Shown here: positions 46,014 to 56,317 of the stretch, one piece after another
Position numbering within the stretch: the first letter of the stretch is position 1
Layout of the letters: the number at the start of each line of letters is the position of its first letter
NCBI GenBank assembly: GCA_945877505.1
Contig: CAMDWT010000004.1
Coordinates: forward strand, 1-64,000
From: Crenothrix polyspora
GTDB taxonomy: Bacteria; Pseudomonadota; Gammaproteobacteria; Methylococcales; Methylomonadaceae
DNA: 64,000 bases
Direction of reading: 5' to 3'
Made by a program: the position numbers and the translations under genes
Notes under the pieces: model-generated
What the model saw: the letters and a program-made list of their open reading frames with translations, nothing else
Told to the model about the DNA's origin: nothing
Database searches by the model: none

Positions 46014-46784
46014 TTATAACCTAAACAAATCATAAAAGTTCTTAGATGAAATTTCAGCAGTTTTGGCGCTTGATATTCCACGTAATTCAGCGACTTGATC
46101 TGCTACATAGCGGACATAAGTTGGATAGTTTGGTCTGCCACGAAAAGGAACGGGTGCTAAGTAAGGTGAGTCTGTTTCAATTAGAAATTTATCGACGGGT
46201 ACTTTCTTTGCGACTTCTCTTATGGCCGAAGCATTTTTAAAGGTAACAATGCCAGAAAAGGAAATATAAAAATTTAGGTCCATTGCTTTTTGTGCAAACT
46301 CCCAGTCTTCTGTGAAACAGTGTATAACACCACCTACTTCACCAGCATTTTCTTCCTTTAGGATACGAAGAGTGTCTTCTTTTGCTTCACGCGTGTGAAT
46401 AATTAAAGGTTTTTTTAGTTTTTTGGCCGCTTGTATATGATTTTTGAATCGATTATGTTGCCATTCTAGATTGCCTTCGCTGCGAAAATAATCTAGTCCA
46501 GTTTCACCTATACCGATAACCTTATCCGCTTGCCCTAGATTGATTAGATCATTAACACTTGGATCTATACATTCTTGTACGTTTGGGTGTACACCAACTG
46601 TTACTGATATTTGTTGATAAGTGCTTACCAAGTCTAACATAGCGGGATATGACTCTAGGTCTATCGCAATACATAATAGGTGCTCAATTTGATTATTTTT
46701 TGCTTCATCCATAAAACAAGAAAAATCATTTTGATAGGGTGCAAGATCAATTCGATCTAGATGGCAATGAGAGTCTATTAACAT
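46014..46784 (-). CDS. TatD-family hydrolase (YcfH-like)
   Basis: A 256-aa metal-dependent deoxyribonuclease-like protein. The N-terminal MLIDSHCHLD has the H-x-H site; VTVGVHPN, IGIGETGLDYFR and FLIETDSPYLAPVPFRGRPN are typical motifs holding further His, Glu and Asp ligands. The C-terminal part matches YcfH. It is the last gene of the run tmk-holB-pilZ-tatD, the usual order in gammaproteobacteria. Confidence 0.95.
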   Translation of the reverse strand: MLIDSHCHLDRIDLAPYQNDFSCFMDEAKNNQIEHLLCIAIDLESYPAMLDLVSTYQQISVTVGVHPNVQECIDPSVNDLINLGQADKVIGIGETGLDYFRSEGNLEWQHNRFKNHIQAAKKLKKPLIIHTREAKEDTLRILKEENAGEVGGVIHCFTEDWEFAQKAMDLNFYISFSGIVTFKNASAIREVAKKVPVDKFLIETDSPYLAPVPFRGRPNYPTYVRYVADQVAELRGISSAKTAEISSKNFYDLFRL

Positions 46785-46791
46785 AGTTGAA

Positions 46792-47145
46792 TTACATGGT
46801 ATAAGTTGATCGGTCAGATGTTAGGCCGCCTGCTAAATAAGTTTCTATTTTATTGCGGACCATGATGGCATCTTGATCAATAAATTGTACACCAATGCCA
46901 CTTGCTCTATAACTACCTGAGCGAGGTGGAGTAATCCATATTACTTTACCTGCAATGGGTAAGCGCTCAACTTCCTCCATTAAATTTAGCAAAATAAAAA
47001 CTTCCTGCCCCATTTCATGGTCTCGATTGGTTGGGATAAATAACCCACCATTTATAACAAAAGGCATATAAGCTGCATATAAAGCACTTTTTTCTTTAAT
47101 AGTGATGGTTAATATACCTTGCCTAGCTGTTGTTGTTTCAGTCAT
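46792..47145 (-). CDS. pilZ: PilZ domain protein (type IV pilus PilZ-like)
   Basis: About 117 aa. The chain resembles PilZ of Pseudomonas, needed for type IV pili: N-terminal TARQGILTITIKEKSALYAA, the phrase FIPTNRDHEMGQEVFILLNL and G-I-G-V-Q-F-x-D (about 92). The c-di-GMP binding R-x-x-x-R motif is not obvious, as in type IV PilZ proteins. Place after holB supports the name. Start ATG 47145 overlaps the holB stop (TGATG). Confidence 0.9.
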   Translation of the reverse strand: MTETTTARQGILTITIKEKSALYAAYMPFVINGGLFIPTNRDHEMGQEVFILLNLMEEVERLPIAGKVIWITPPRSGSYRASGIGVQFIDQDAIMVRNKIETYLAGGLTSDRSTYTM

Positions 47146-48137
47146 CAAATTTTATCCGCGTTGAGTTCAAACCAATTTATTAAAATTTCTTCGAACATAT
47201 TTTGCTTATTTATTTGTGTATTAAGTTGCTGGCGACTTAATAGAATTAAATCATAAAATTGGTATAACTTCTTTATTTTAATATGAAGTGCTATCGCTTG
47301 CAGAGGCTCTTTTAAGTCTGGATTATATAGCCAGTCGGGTTTTATTTGGTAATAACATTTAATAATGTCGATAACCCAGGTTGTTATCCAGAATAGTAGC
47401 AGTGTCGCAGATTGTTTATGCCAGTGTTCTGCAATTATTATGGGGTGTTGGTTCATTTTTGCTATATTTAGCCATGAATTGAAGCATTCATTTCGTAGAG
47501 CCATTGTGTTGTTGCTTACATAATCTAAGGCTAATAAAGGCGACCCTTGTGTTAAATTGTATAATTCGTCATTGCTGTTGTAGGCTACATTTGTATTTTG
47601 TTCTGCTAGCCAGGTTAAAAATATTTTTTTACTGGGAATGCTGATAGCTAGTTTTTGACAGCGACTGAGTATAGTGGCTGGTAACTGCCCCATCTTTTCT
47701 GTAATCAAAATGATAACCGTGCGCGCTGTTGGTTCTTCGAGACATTTTAAAAAGGCGTTAGCGGCTGATTTATTCATCCTATCTGCAGGATAAACAATAA
47801 TGACACGGTAAGAGTCTAGTTGAGGTTTTAACGTTAGGCGAGTGATTAGATGGCGCACTTGATCAATAACAATTGCTTTCCCTAACTCTTCAGGGTTTAG
47901 TTGGATAAAATCAGGGTGTGTTTCTGCTTTTAGCAAGAAACACGCGTGACAATGTCCGCAATATAAGCCGTTGTTTTGGGGTTCATGGCACAGCAATGAA
48001 AATGCAAATTGATTGGCTAAGTGACGTTTGCCTAGACCAGCATTTCCAGTAATCAATAAGGCCTGGGGGACACGATCTTGGCGCCTGTAATCGGACAAGA
48101 GGTCCCAGTTTCTGTGTTGCCAGGGTAAAATGCTCAT
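47145..48137 (-). CDS. holB: DNA polymerase III subunit delta'
   Basis: A 330-aa clamp-loader subunit. A P-loop-like ALLITGNAGLGKRHLANQFA (about 23-42) and four zinc cysteines (CHEPQNNGLYCGHCHACF) are visible; the sensor SRC lies in ATILSRCQKLAISIP (about 158-172). As in E. coli, delta' does not need to hydrolyse ATP itself. It overlaps tmk upstream and pilZ downstream by a few bases, so the genes are coupled. Confidence 0.95.
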   Translation of the reverse strand: MSILPWQHRNWDLLSDYRRQDRVPQALLITGNAGLGKRHLANQFAFSLLCHEPQNNGLYCGHCHACFLLKAETHPDFIQLNPEELGKAIVIDQVRHLITRLTLKPQLDSYRVIIVYPADRMNKSAANAFLKCLEEPTARTVIILITEKMGQLPATILSRCQKLAISIPSKKIFLTWLAEQNTNVAYNSNDELYNLTQGSPLLALDYVSNNTMALRNECFNSWLNIAKMNQHPIIIAEHWHKQSATLLLFWITTWVIDIIKCYYQIKPDWLYNPDLKEPLQAIALHIKIKKLYQFYDLILLSRQQLNTQINKQNMFEEILINWFELNADKI

Positions 48138-48757
48138 CGTAAAAAAGCACTTATAATTTCAATGAGTCCACATTGTACATCGACTAAGGGTTGATTAGCC
48201 TTAATGAGTTTAATGCGATTTGGATGTAAGTCTGCTTGTAATAAATAGGCGCGTCTTACCTGCTCAAAAAAAATTATTTTTTCTGACTCAAAGCGGTCAA
48301 ATGTCGCTCTTGCCTTCGCACGTTGCATGCCAATTTCAACAGGGGCATCTAGTAGCACTGTCAAATCCGGTTTTAAATGACCTTGTACCATTTTTTCTAG
48401 CCATTCAATGGTACTTATACACATATTTCTTCCTCCGCCTTGATAGGCAAAAGTGGCATCTGTAAAGCGATCACATAACACCCATTGTCCTTTTGCTAAA
48501 GCGGGTTCAATAACGTGCTTAATGTGTTGTGCTCTTGCAGCAAATATCATCAATAATTCAGCATGTTCAGATATTGTCTCGCTATCATCCGCAAGTAATA
48601 ATTGTCGTAACTTTTCAGCTAAAGGTGTGCCGCCTGGTTCGCGTGTTACGACAACAGAAATATTGTGTTGCTGTAAGTATTTTTGTATGAAGGTTAAATT
48701 AGTGGTTTTACCAACACCTTCACCACCTTCAAGTGTAATAAATTTACCTCGGGTCAT
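48134..48757 (-). CDS. tmk: Thymidylate kinase
   Basis: About 207 aa. It phosphorylates dTMP to dTDP. P-loop FITLEGGEGVGKTTNL (about 5-20), DR motif in VLCDRFTDATFAYQGGGR (about 90-107) and TREPGGTPLAEKLRQLL. The start is at ATG 48757 with AAAGGA nine bases upstream; the open frame extends to 48799 but those residues lack family character. It overlaps the end of mltG by 14 bases and holB by four. Confidence 0.96.
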   Translation of the reverse strand: MTRGKFITLEGGEGVGKTTNLTFIQKYLQQHNISVVVTREPGGTPLAEKLRQLLLADDSETISEHAELLMIFAARAQHIKHVIEPALAKGQWVLCDRFTDATFAYQGGGRNMCISTIEWLEKMVQGHLKPDLTVLLDAPVEIGMQRAKARATFDRFESEKIIFFEQVRRAYLLQADLHPNRIKLIKANQPLVDVQCGLIEIISAFLR

Positions 48758-49814
48758 TTTTTTTCCTTTGGAAGTTATCAACGGCTTGGTTATGGTCATT
48801 AAGATTAGCGGAAAACTGATGGGTACCGTCTCCCCGTGCTACAAAATATAAATTGTTTGTAGTATCAGGGTGTAGGACCGCATTAATTGCATCACGTCCT
48901 GGCATAGCAATTGGAGTTGGGGGCAAGCCCTTAATGACATAAGTATTGTAAGGCGTTGTTGTTTTTAAATCTTTATAACTAATATTTCCTTGGTAACTTT
49001 CCCCCATGCCATAAATTACGGTGGGGTCGGTTTGTAGTAGCATGCCCGCTTCTAGCCTTCTTATAAATACACCTGCAATTAGCGGTCTTTCAGTGGGTTG
49101 TGCGGTTTCTTTTTCAACAATTGAAGCCAGTATTAATGCTTCATAAGCTGTGTTGAACGGTAAGTTGTCCGTTTTTTCCGCCCATTCTTGTTTTAGAATG
49201 GCTTGCATTTTTTTGTGGGCTCTTTTTAAAATAGAAATATCAGTAGTATGCTTTTCAAAAAAATAGGTATCAGGAAAAAAAGCTCCTTCTGGAGATTGTA
49301 ATACTTTAGGAAAGTGTTCTGTGCTTATTTCTGGGTATAAGGGCTCTGGATCAGATTCAAGCTGTGTCATTAGCTTTTCATGATTTATATTATTGACGGT
49401 GTGTTCAAGATTGGGATTGTTTTCAATTTCTTTGAGAACTTCTTTAAAATTCCAACCTTCTGGGAAGGTGATCGTATATTGTTTGGTTTTTCCTTGCACA
49501 AATAAGGCTAATATTTCAGGCATAGTTAAACCATGGGAAAGCTCATATTCACCAGTCTTGAGTTTTTTGAAGGCATTGTTTTGAACAGCGATAACCTTAA
49601 ACCAGAAAGATTCAATTTTTACGTTTTGCGAGAGTAGCTTCTCTATGATTTGGTTAAAAGAGTCGCCTTTATCTATTTGAATTAATAGTGGGCCCTCAGT
49701 AATTACTTCAGCGTTTAGGGCGCTTTGAAAGTCTCGCCATACCCAGGTGCTAGCAGCAATAAATAGTATTAAAACAAAAACGATGACTTTAAAGATCAAC
49801 CTTGATGTCCTCAT
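48744..49814 (-). CDS. mltG: Endolytic murein transglycosylase
   Basis: A 356-aa inner-membrane protein with one N-terminal helix (about 6-24) and a large periplasmic YceG domain. The catalytic Glu is in ALILASIVEKETAQPTERPL (about 225), and LQTDPTVIYGMG and the C-terminal NLYFVARGDGTHQFS are typical. It cuts nascent glycan strands and sets their length. It overlaps pabC by 26 bases and tmk by 14; this pabC-mltG-tmk-holB order is common. Confidence 0.97.
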   Translation of the reverse strand: MRTSRLIFKVIVFVLILFIAASTWVWRDFQSALNAEVITEGPLLIQIDKGDSFNQIIEKLLSQNVKIESFWFKVIAVQNNAFKKLKTGEYELSHGLTMPEILALFVQGKTKQYTITFPEGWNFKEVLKEIENNPNLEHTVNNINHEKLMTQLESDPEPLYPEISTEHFPKVLQSPEGAFFPDTYFFEKHTTDISILKRAHKKMQAILKQEWAEKTDNLPFNTAYEALILASIVEKETAQPTERPLIAGVFIRRLEAGMLLQTDPTVIYGMGESYQGNISYKDLKTTTPYNTYVIKGLPPTPIAMPGRDAINAVLHPDTTNNLYFVARGDGTHQFSANLNDHNQAVDNFQRKKNDPR

Positions 49815-50622
49815 TCCTCAACTTAATGAGTTTATCCTGTAAGAGCTGTGTTTCCTCACCTACTGTAAAATGTACCTTGCCGATTTGTTTGACGGGCCAT
49901 ATTCCGATAATGGAATTACAAACAAATACTTCATTAGCAGATAAAAGCTCGTCCTGGGTAAAGTTGTGCTCTATTGTCGTAAGTCCTAACTTGGCAGCTA
50001 CTGATATAATAAGTCCACGCATAATACCTGCAACTCCAGAGGCTTCAATTGATGAAGTATAGAGCTGTTTATTCTTAAGGTAAAAAAGATTGGTCATGGT
50101 TCCTTCAATTACATGTCCATTTATATCCAGCATTATACCTTCTTGAATGGCAGGATTATTCCATTCAGATCTAGCCATAATTTGCTCTAGTCTATTTAGG
50201 TGCTTGATGCCAGCTAGTCTCGGATTTAATCCTAAAGGCGTGTCACAAAAACGGGCAACTATACCTTGTTCTTTATAGTTGTCTGGATAGTCTGGGAATG
50301 GATGTAGGCTTAAGACGCGAGTGGTTTTTATTTCATCGGGTTGGCGATAGCCTCTGCCACCTGTACCACGAGTTAGTATGATTTTAAGAACAGCGGCTTC
50401 TGTATGTGCACACAGTTTTTTAGCTTCAGTGGTAAGAAGTTCTGATCCTGGAAAAGGAATATGTAGTCGTGAACAGCCTTCTGATAGTCGTTTGAGATGC
50501 TGGTTGAAGAAAATAGGCTGACCTTTTGCCACAGCTATTGTTTCAAATAATCCATCACCGTATTGAAAGCCACGATCTGATACTTCAATGTGTGCTTTAA
50601 ATTCACCATTAATGAGAATCAT
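49789..50622 (-). CDS. pabC: Aminodeoxychorismate lyase
   Basis: A 277-aa fold-type IV PLP enzyme that makes p-aminobenzoate for folate. Family segments are EVSDRGFQYGDGLFETIAV (about 13-31), the PLP lysine in LAGIKHLNRLEQIMA (near 146), and IEGTMTNLFYLKN (about 176-188). Similar branched-chain aminotransferases are longer; the place before mltG supports PabC. A region with hairpins separates it from fabF. Confidence 0.93.
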   Translation of the reverse strand: MILINGEFKAHIEVSDRGFQYGDGLFETIAVAKGQPIFFNQHLKRLSEGCSRLHIPFPGSELLTTEAKKLCAHTEAAVLKIILTRGTGGRGYRQPDEIKTTRVLSLHPFPDYPDNYKEQGIVARFCDTPLGLNPRLAGIKHLNRLEQIMARSEWNNPAIQEGIMLDINGHVIEGTMTNLFYLKNKQLYTSSIEASGVAGIMRGLIISVAAKLGLTTIEHNFTQDELLSANEVFVCNSIIGIWPVKQIGKVHFTVGEETQLLQDKLIKLRNEDIKVDL

Positions 50623-50764
50623 AAAGAATGGTAATAAATTAAATAAAAATTATGCGTAGTCATAATTTTAGTGGAGCTCACTAATTTCCGCAAGTTTGTC
50701 GCGACCGTAGAAATGTGAGAAAAAAATTGGGTAGATAAAAAAATAAGTCTGAAAGTGCAGAGTT

Positions 50765-50801
50765 TATCAGTGCTATTCCATAAGGATGTATAGCACTGAT
50801 A
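50765..50801. terminator. Hairpin downstream of fabF
   Basis: Perfect 12-bp stem TATCAGTGCTAT (50765-50776) / ATAGCACTGATA (50790-50801), 13-nt loop, just after the fabF stop (50810). A T run follows only on the plus strand. Two further short inverted repeats lie nearby (AAAATTATG/CATAATTTT at 50646-50669; TTAGTG/CACTAA at 50668-50684). Confidence 0.6.
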
Positions 50802-50809
50802 TTTTTGCA

Positions 50810-52054
50810 TTACTGGTAACGTTTAAAAACCAAGCTTCCATTAGTGCCGCCAAATCCGAATGAGTTTGACATGGCGACGTCAATTTTCATGTTTCTTGCG
50901 GTATTTGGGACAAAATCAAGGTCACATTCTGGATCTGGATTTTCTAGGTTAATAGTTGGTGGAGCAATTTGATCTCTAATACTTAAGGCAGTTATTACTG
51001 CTTCAATACCACCAGCAGCCCCTAGCATATGCCCTAGCATTGATTTAGTTGAGCTTATTGCCACTTTATATGAGTGCTCGCCTAATGCGGCTTTCATGGC
51101 ATGTGTTTCACCTATGTCGCCTGCAGGGGTCGAAGTTCCATGCGCATTGATGTAATCAACGTCATCGATATTTAGGCCAGCATCACGAATGGCATTTTTC
51201 ATGCAGCGTGCAGCACCTTCACCGCCCGCCGATGGGGTTGTAATGTGATAAGCGTCTCCGCTCATTCCATAACCGATTAATTCAGCATAAATTTTTGCGC
51301 CACGTGCTTTAGCATGTTCTAGTTCTTCAAGAACAACAACACCTGCACCGTCACTTAATACAAAGCCGTCACGGTCTTTATCCCAAGGCCGACTTGCACT
51401 TTGGGGATCGTCATTACGGCGAGACAAGGCTTTGGCAGAGGCAAACCCACCCATTGCAGTGGGTGATGTCGTGCAGCGTTCTGCTCCACCAGCAATCATA
51501 ACGTCAGCGTCCCCATAGGCAATTAATCGAGCCGCATCACCAATATTATGGGTGCCCGTTGCGCATGCTGTGACGATAGCAAAATTAGGGCCCTTAAGAC
51601 CATATTTGATTGATAGATTGCCTGATATCATGTTGATGATATTACCAGGTACAAAAAATGGAGAGATTCTGCGAGGTCCACCTTTATCATAGGTTGCATA
51701 GCATTCTTCAATGCCAGTAATGCCGCCTATTCCGGCCCCTACTGCAACGCCTATGCGCTCTGCATTGGCTTCGGTTACTTCAATTCCAGAATCTTCAAAG
51801 GCTTGACAGCCAGCAGCAATGCCGTAATGGACAAAACCGTCCATCCGTTTTGCATCTTTATCTGATATGTATTGGGATATATCGAAATTTCTTATTACGC
51901 CGCCAAAAGTACTGGCAAAAGCGGAAATATCAAAAGAATCAATTGGAGTTATGCCGCTTTTAGCATTAATAATACCATTCCAGGTTTCTGCGACGGTGTT
52001 GGCTAAGCATGTAACCGCACCTAATCCAGTTATTACAACTCGACGTTTGCTCAA
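50810..52054 (-). CDS. fabF: 3-oxoacyl-ACP synthase II
   Basis: A 414-aa condensing enzyme of fatty-acid elongation. The active-site Cys is in AIVTACATGTHNIGD (near 163), and the two His in INAHGTSTPAGD (near 303) and STKSMLGHMLGAAGG (near 340). Start MSKRRVVITGLGAVTCLAN is typical. It follows acpP, as in most gammaproteobacteria, with a 180-bp gap that carries a hairpin. Confidence 0.98.
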   Translation of the reverse strand: MSKRRVVITGLGAVTCLANTVAETWNGIINAKSGITPIDSFDISAFASTFGGVIRNFDISQYISDKDAKRMDGFVHYGIAAGCQAFEDSGIEVTEANAERIGVAVGAGIGGITGIEECYATYDKGGPRRISPFFVPGNIINMISGNLSIKYGLKGPNFAIVTACATGTHNIGDAARLIAYGDADVMIAGGAERCTTSPTAMGGFASAKALSRRNDDPQSASRPWDKDRDGFVLSDGAGVVVLEELEHAKARGAKIYAELIGYGMSGDAYHITTPSAGGEGAARCMKNAIRDAGLNIDDVDYINAHGTSTPAGDIGETHAMKAALGEHSYKVAISSTKSMLGHMLGAAGGIEAVITALSIRDQIAPPTINLENPDPECDLDFVPNTARNMKIDVAMSNSFGFGGTNGSLVFKRYQ

Positions 52055-52196
52055 TGTGATGTACCGTAAGAAAGGTGAAGAGAAGTTCAGCGAGGTAGAG
52101 TAGCAGTCTTAATAAATGTCAATTTCAAAAAATAGCCCCTAAATTTTATGGGTATTTTTATTGTATTTGTTCAAATCATTTAGAAAGTAACTGCTT

Positions 52197-52222
52197 AGTG
52201 GATGAACCTAGGCTCATCCACT
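52197..52222. promoter_or_regulatory. Hairpin between acpP and fabF
   Basis: AGTGGATGA (52197-52205) pairs with TCATCCACT (52214-52222), 8-nt loop, 12 bp past the acpP stop. There is no T run on the minus strand. It could protect a highly expressed acpP message or lower read-through to fabF. Confidence 0.6.
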
Positions 52223-52233
52223 TAAAATCAGTT

Positions 52234-52464
52234 TTACGCGTTTTTTCCCACGTAATCGATAGCTTGCTGAACGGTTGTAATTTTTTCAGCTTCATCATCT
52301 GGAATTTCGCATTCGAATTCTTCTTCAAGAGCCATAACGAGTTCAACTGTATCCAAAGAATCAGCGCCAAGATCATCCACGAATGAAGCATCATTAGCGA
52401 TATCTTCTTTAACACCTAATTGCTCTGCAACAATCTTTTTTACTCGTTCTTCAATGTTACTCAT
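52234..52464 (-). CDS. acpP: Acyl carrier protein
   Basis: A 76-aa acidic protein. The phosphopantetheine Ser is in [18 protein letters not shown] (Ser near 37). Start [18 protein letters not shown] is typical, at ATG 52464; the upstream extension of the frame to 52497 has no family character. It carries the growing acyl chain in fatty-acid synthesis. It lies between fabG and fabF. Confidence 0.98.
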   Translation of the reverse strand: MSNIEERVKKIVAEQLGVKEDIANDASFVDDLGADSLDTVELVMALEEEFECEIPDDEAEKITTVQQAIDYVGKNA

Positions 52465-52603
52465 AATTATTTTCCTCAAACAATGTAAGCTTTTCAATTT
52501 TGAAACTTAAATTGGTATTGTTATTAGTTTTTACTGAAACCGCGTCACTGGAAAATCCAGTCGGCGTGGCAATTATACTTAATATTACAACAATGTCATC
52601 ATA

Positions 52604-53332
52604 TTAAGGCATAAACATCCCACCATTAACGTGAAGTGTTTCACCTGTTATATAGCCAGCACCAGCAGAAGCAAGAAATGCAACGGCATGAGCAACTTCT
52701 TCTGCTTCGCCTAAACGATTCAACGGAATCGCTCCTAACAGGGTATTTTTAATATCATCATTTAATTCCCTAGTCATATCAGTATCGATAAATCCAGGTG
52801 CAACAGTATTAATAGTAATGTTGCGCGAACCTACTTCTTTTGCCATTGATTTGGCAAAACCAATCATGCCGGCTTTTGCGGCAGCATAATTTGCTTGGCC
52901 AGCATTACCGGTAAATCCAACGACAGATGAAATATTAATGATACGACCGGTTTTAACTTTCATCATGCCTCGCAGAACGGCTTTACTCATTCTGAAAATC
53001 GACGTAAGGTTGGTATTAATAATATCATCCCATTCTTCATCTTTCATTCGCATTAGTAAGTTATCCTTAGTAATGCCAGCGTTATTAACTAATACAGTTG
53101 GTGTTCCAAAATCATCGGTAATTTTTTTTATAACTTCTGCAATGGAGTCAGAATTGGCAACATCAAGTTTAATGCCTTTGCCATTCCCCCCTAAATAGGC
53201 GGAAATTAATTCAGCGCCTGTGTCAGACGTTGCCGTGCCGATCACAAAAAAACCATCTTGAGTTAGTTTTTCAGCGATTGCTTTTCCAATACCCCGACTT
53301 GCACCTGTTACTAAGGCTATTTGCTTAGTCAT
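52604..53332 (-). CDS. fabG: 3-oxoacyl-ACP reductase
   Basis: A 242-aa short-chain dehydrogenase. NADPH motif VTGASRGIGKAIAEKL (about 8-23), NNAG (about 85), catalytic Ser in ISSVVGFTGN and Y-x-x-x-K in ANYAAAKAGMIGFAKS (about 148). Length and position between fabD and acpP are as in E. coli. It overlaps fabD by eight bases. Confidence 0.98.
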   Translation of the reverse strand: MTKQIALVTGASRGIGKAIAEKLTQDGFFVIGTATSDTGAELISAYLGGNGKGIKLDVANSDSIAEVIKKITDDFGTPTVLVNNAGITKDNLLMRMKDEEWDDIINTNLTSIFRMSKAVLRGMMKVKTGRIINISSVVGFTGNAGQANYAAAKAGMIGFAKSMAKEVGSRNITINTVAPGFIDTDMTRELNDDIKNTLLGAIPLNRLGEAEEVAHAVAFLASAGAGYITGETLHVNGGMFMP

Positions 53333-54275
53333 TGAATTGCTCCAATACTGTATTTAATGTTTCAGAATTATAGATTGAAAAATGCTCAGCATCTTTAGCT
53401 ATACGTTTATTTAAGCCAATCAATACCTTGCCAGGGCCACATTCAACAAACTGAGTAATACCTTGATCGCTCATAAGCTTAATGGTGTCAACCCAGCGGA
53501 CAGGTCTATAAAGTTGTTCTTTTAAAATAGCTCGAATAGCGTCTGGTGAGTTATGCGAGGCTACGTCAACATTATGTATTAATGCTGTTTCGGGTTTGTC
53601 GAAAATCGTAGAAATTAAATAATCATCCAATTTTTGTGCTGCGGATTGCATTAAGTCGCAATGGGACGGAACACTAACGGGTAATAACAGAGCTCTTTTA
53701 GCCCCTGCTTCTTTTGCGGCTAACATTGCTCGTTCAACGGCAGCTACATTTCCTGCAATAACGACTTGACCTGGCGCATTAAAGTTGACGGCAGAAACAA
53801 TTTCATTTTCAGCAACTTGACTGCAGATAGTAACAACTTGATCATCTTCAAGCCCTAAAATGGCTGCCATGGCTCCAATTCCTGGAGGGACGGCCTCTTG
53901 CATTAATTGCCCCCTAACAGAGACTAATTTTATGCCATCTTCGAAAGATAGAGCGCCTGAGCAGACTAGTGCCGTATATTCGCCAAGGCTGTGACCGGCC
54001 ATTAAATGCGGTCTATTGGCGCTATGTTTGCACCAAACATTCCATACGGCGACTCCAGCAGCGAGCATAGCGGGCTGAGTGTTTTGTGTTTGATTAAGTT
54101 CTTCGTCAGGTCCTTGAGTAATTAGGGACCATAGGTTTTTGCCTAGCGCATCTGATGCCTGTTCAAAGGTTTGTTTGACTTCTTTATGGCTACTGGCCAG
54201 ATCTGATAACATGCCCAAGGATTGGGAGCCTTGCCCTGGAAAAACAAAGGCTAGATTGTAGATTTCTTTACTCAT
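53325..54275 (-). CDS. fabD: Malonyl-CoA:ACP transacylase
   Basis: A 316-aa transferase loading malonyl onto ACP. Catalytic Ser in LMAGHSLGEYTALVCSGAL (near 94), His in VPSHCDLMQ (near 205), and the N-terminal FVFPGQGSQSLGM. It lies between fabH (16-bp gap) and fabG (overlap). Confidence 0.97.
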   Translation of the reverse strand: MSKEIYNLAFVFPGQGSQSLGMLSDLASSHKEVKQTFEQASDALGKNLWSLITQGPDEELNQTQNTQPAMLAAGVAVWNVWCKHSANRPHLMAGHSLGEYTALVCSGALSFEDGIKLVSVRGQLMQEAVPPGIGAMAAILGLEDDQVVTICSQVAENEIVSAVNFNAPGQVVIAGNVAAVERAMLAAKEAGAKRALLLPVSVPSHCDLMQSAAQKLDDYLISTIFDKPETALIHNVDVASHNSPDAIRAILKEQLYRPVRWVDTIKLMSDQGITQFVECGPGKVLIGLNKRIAKDAEHFSIYNSETLNTVLEQFND

Positions 54276-54291
54276 CTTATTAATGCTTGAT

Positions 54292-55260
54292 TTAATATTT
54301 AATTAGTGCGGATCCCCAAGTGAACCCTGCGCCAAAGGCTTCGAGCAGGACCACTTGTCCGCGTTTGATCCTGCCGTCGCGAACTGCCTCATTAAAAGCA
54401 AGAAGCACTGAAGCGGAGGAGGTGTTGCCTTGGTTTTCAAGCGTCACTACAACTTGATCCATGGACATCTTCAATTTTTTAGCGGTAGCCATAATGATTC
54501 TTATGTTCGCTTGATGTGGAACCAGCCAGTCAATATCAGCTTTATCCATATGATTTGCTTCAAGCGTTTCATCTACAATTCGGCCAAGGGTATTAACGGC
54601 AACTTTAAATACTTCATTGCCGCGCATATTGATGTATCCAGCCTCATGCTTATTGCTATCTGTGGCAACTTGAGGGTTTGGACAATAAAGTAAATCTTTG
54701 TATTCCCCATCAGAATGAATGTGCGTAGATAAAACCCCTGCTTCATCAGATGCGCCTAATAATAAGGCGCCAGCGCCATCACCAAAGAGTATGCAAGTGC
54801 CTCGATCAGACCAATCAACAATGCGTGAGCAAATTTCAGAGCCAACAATGAGTACTTTTTTTGCTGCGCCGGATTTTATGTATTGATCAGCAATACTAAG
54901 TGCAAAAATGGAGCCAGAGCAAGCAGCTTGTACATCAAATGCGGCAGCATTTTTTATGCCTAAGCGTTGCTGAAGTAAACAAGCAGTGCTCGGATAAACA
55001 TGGTCAGGCGTGCCTGTTGCAACAATGATTAAATCAATACTTTCTGGGTCACAGTTTGCAGTGTCTATTGCTTGTCTGGCTGCAATTTCAGCCATGCTTG
55101 CTGCGGACTCGTTTGGGCCAGCAATGCGACGACTTTTAATGCCTGTTCGTTCGTAAATCCAACTGTCAGACGTGTCAACAGTTTCAGATATTTTCTCATT
55201 AGTGCGAATTTCTTCTGGTAAATAACCACCAGTACCGATCACTTTTGAATAATGAATCAT
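54292..55260 (-). CDS. fabH: 3-oxoacyl-ACP synthase III
   Basis: A 322-aa enzyme that starts fatty-acid chains from acetyl-CoA and malonyl-ACP. Cys in [15 protein letters not shown] (near 113), His in [11 protein letters not shown] (near 248) and Asn in [12 protein letters not shown] (near 278) make up the triad. It overlaps the plsX stop by four bases. Confidence 0.98.
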   Translation of the reverse strand: MIHYSKVIGTGGYLPEEIRTNEKISETVDTSDSWIYERTGIKSRRIAGPNESAASMAEIAARQAIDTANCDPESIDLIIVATGTPDHVYPSTACLLQQRLGIKNAAAFDVQAACSGSIFALSIADQYIKSGAAKKVLIVGSEICSRIVDWSDRGTCILFGDGAGALLLGASDEAGVLSTHIHSDGEYKDLLYCPNPQVATDSNKHEAGYINMRGNEVFKVAVNTLGRIVDETLEANHMDKADIDWLVPHQANIRIIMATAKKLKMSMDQVVVTLENQGNTSSASVLLAFNEAVRDGRIKRGQVVLLEAFGAGFTWGSALIKY

Positions 55261-56285
55261 GAGGTTTCTCTTATAGCCAAGATTTTTTCAACTTGCTCAC
55301 TTATTTTTCTGATGACACCTTTTTTGACTTCAACTTCAGCAAGTTTAATGGCTGTTTTAAAAGCAAGAACATCGGCGCCACCATGACTTTTAATAACGAG
55401 ACCACGAAGACCTAAAAAGCTAGCGCCATTATATAGGCGAGGATCTATGCGTTGCTTGAATAATTTAAGAACCGGATAGGCAATTAAGCCGACTATTTTC
55501 GTTAAGATGTTCTTTCCGAAGGCTTCTTTTAATGCTGTGCCGATCATTTTGGCGGCACCTTCAATCGATTTGAGTGCTACGTTACCAACAAAGCCATCGG
55601 TAACAATCAGGTCAACTTTAATTTGTCCTGCGTTTAACGAGTTACCTTCCACATAACCGATATAATTTAATAATGAGTTCTCTAATAACTTAGCGGCAGC
55701 TTTGACTTGTTCATTGCCTTTTGTGTCTTCTTCGCCAATGTTTAATAAGCCTACTTTGGGGCTGTCAATTCCTTCAACGGCTTTAACTAATTCATTGCCC
55801 ATGATGGCAAATTGAAAAAGATGTTCAGCGGTACAGTCTACATTTGCGCCTAAATCAAGCACATGGGTGTGACCATAAATTGATGGAAGCGTTGATATGA
55901 TGGCGGGACGATCTATCCCTGGAATCATTTTTAAAACGAAGCGTGCTGTGGCCATTAATGCGCCAGTATTGCCAGCGCTCACGCAGGCATCCGCCTGACC
56001 ATCGCGAACCAAATTAATGGCTACACGCATAGAGGAGTCTTTTTTATTTTTTAAGGCTTTGGAGGGTGACTCATCCATTTCGACGCATTGGGAAGCGTGA
56101 TGGATTCTGAGTCTATCTTGATAAGCGTCTAATTGTTTCGGCAGCAATTGTTTAATAACAGATTGATCACCTACTAAGATTAGCTTTAAGTCTGGATTGT
56201 TTTTTAAGCAATCCAATGATGCCGGAATAGTGACATCGGGACCATAATCTCCGCCCATTGCATCAATTGAAATTGTTAAACTCAC
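55257..56285 (-). CDS. plsX: Phosphate acyltransferase PlsX
   Basis: About 342 aa. It makes acyl phosphate from acyl-ACP for phospholipid synthesis. [20 protein letters not shown] at the start, [12 protein letters not shown] and the C-terminal [15 protein letters not shown] are diagnostic. I chose GTG 56285, with GGAG about 12 bases upstream; a TTG at 56297 is possible. It follows rpmF after a hairpin. Confidence 0.96.
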   Translation of the reverse strand: MSLTISIDAMGGDYGPDVTIPASLDCLKNNPDLKLILVGDQSVIKQLLPKQLDAYQDRLRIHHASQCVEMDESPSKALKNKKDSSMRVAINLVRDGQADACVSAGNTGALMATARFVLKMIPGIDRPAIISTLPSIYGHTHVLDLGANVDCTAEHLFQFAIMGNELVKAVEGIDSPKVGLLNIGEEDTKGNEQVKAAAKLLENSLLNYIGYVEGNSLNAGQIKVDLIVTDGFVGNVALKSIEGAAKMIGTALKEAFGKNILTKIVGLIAYPVLKLFKQRIDPRLYNGASFLGLRGLVIKSHGGADVLAFKTAIKLAEVEVKKGVIRKISEQVEKILAIRETS

Positions 56286-56317
56286 GCTGATGAACAACTC
56301 CGCAGTTATTGAAGGAA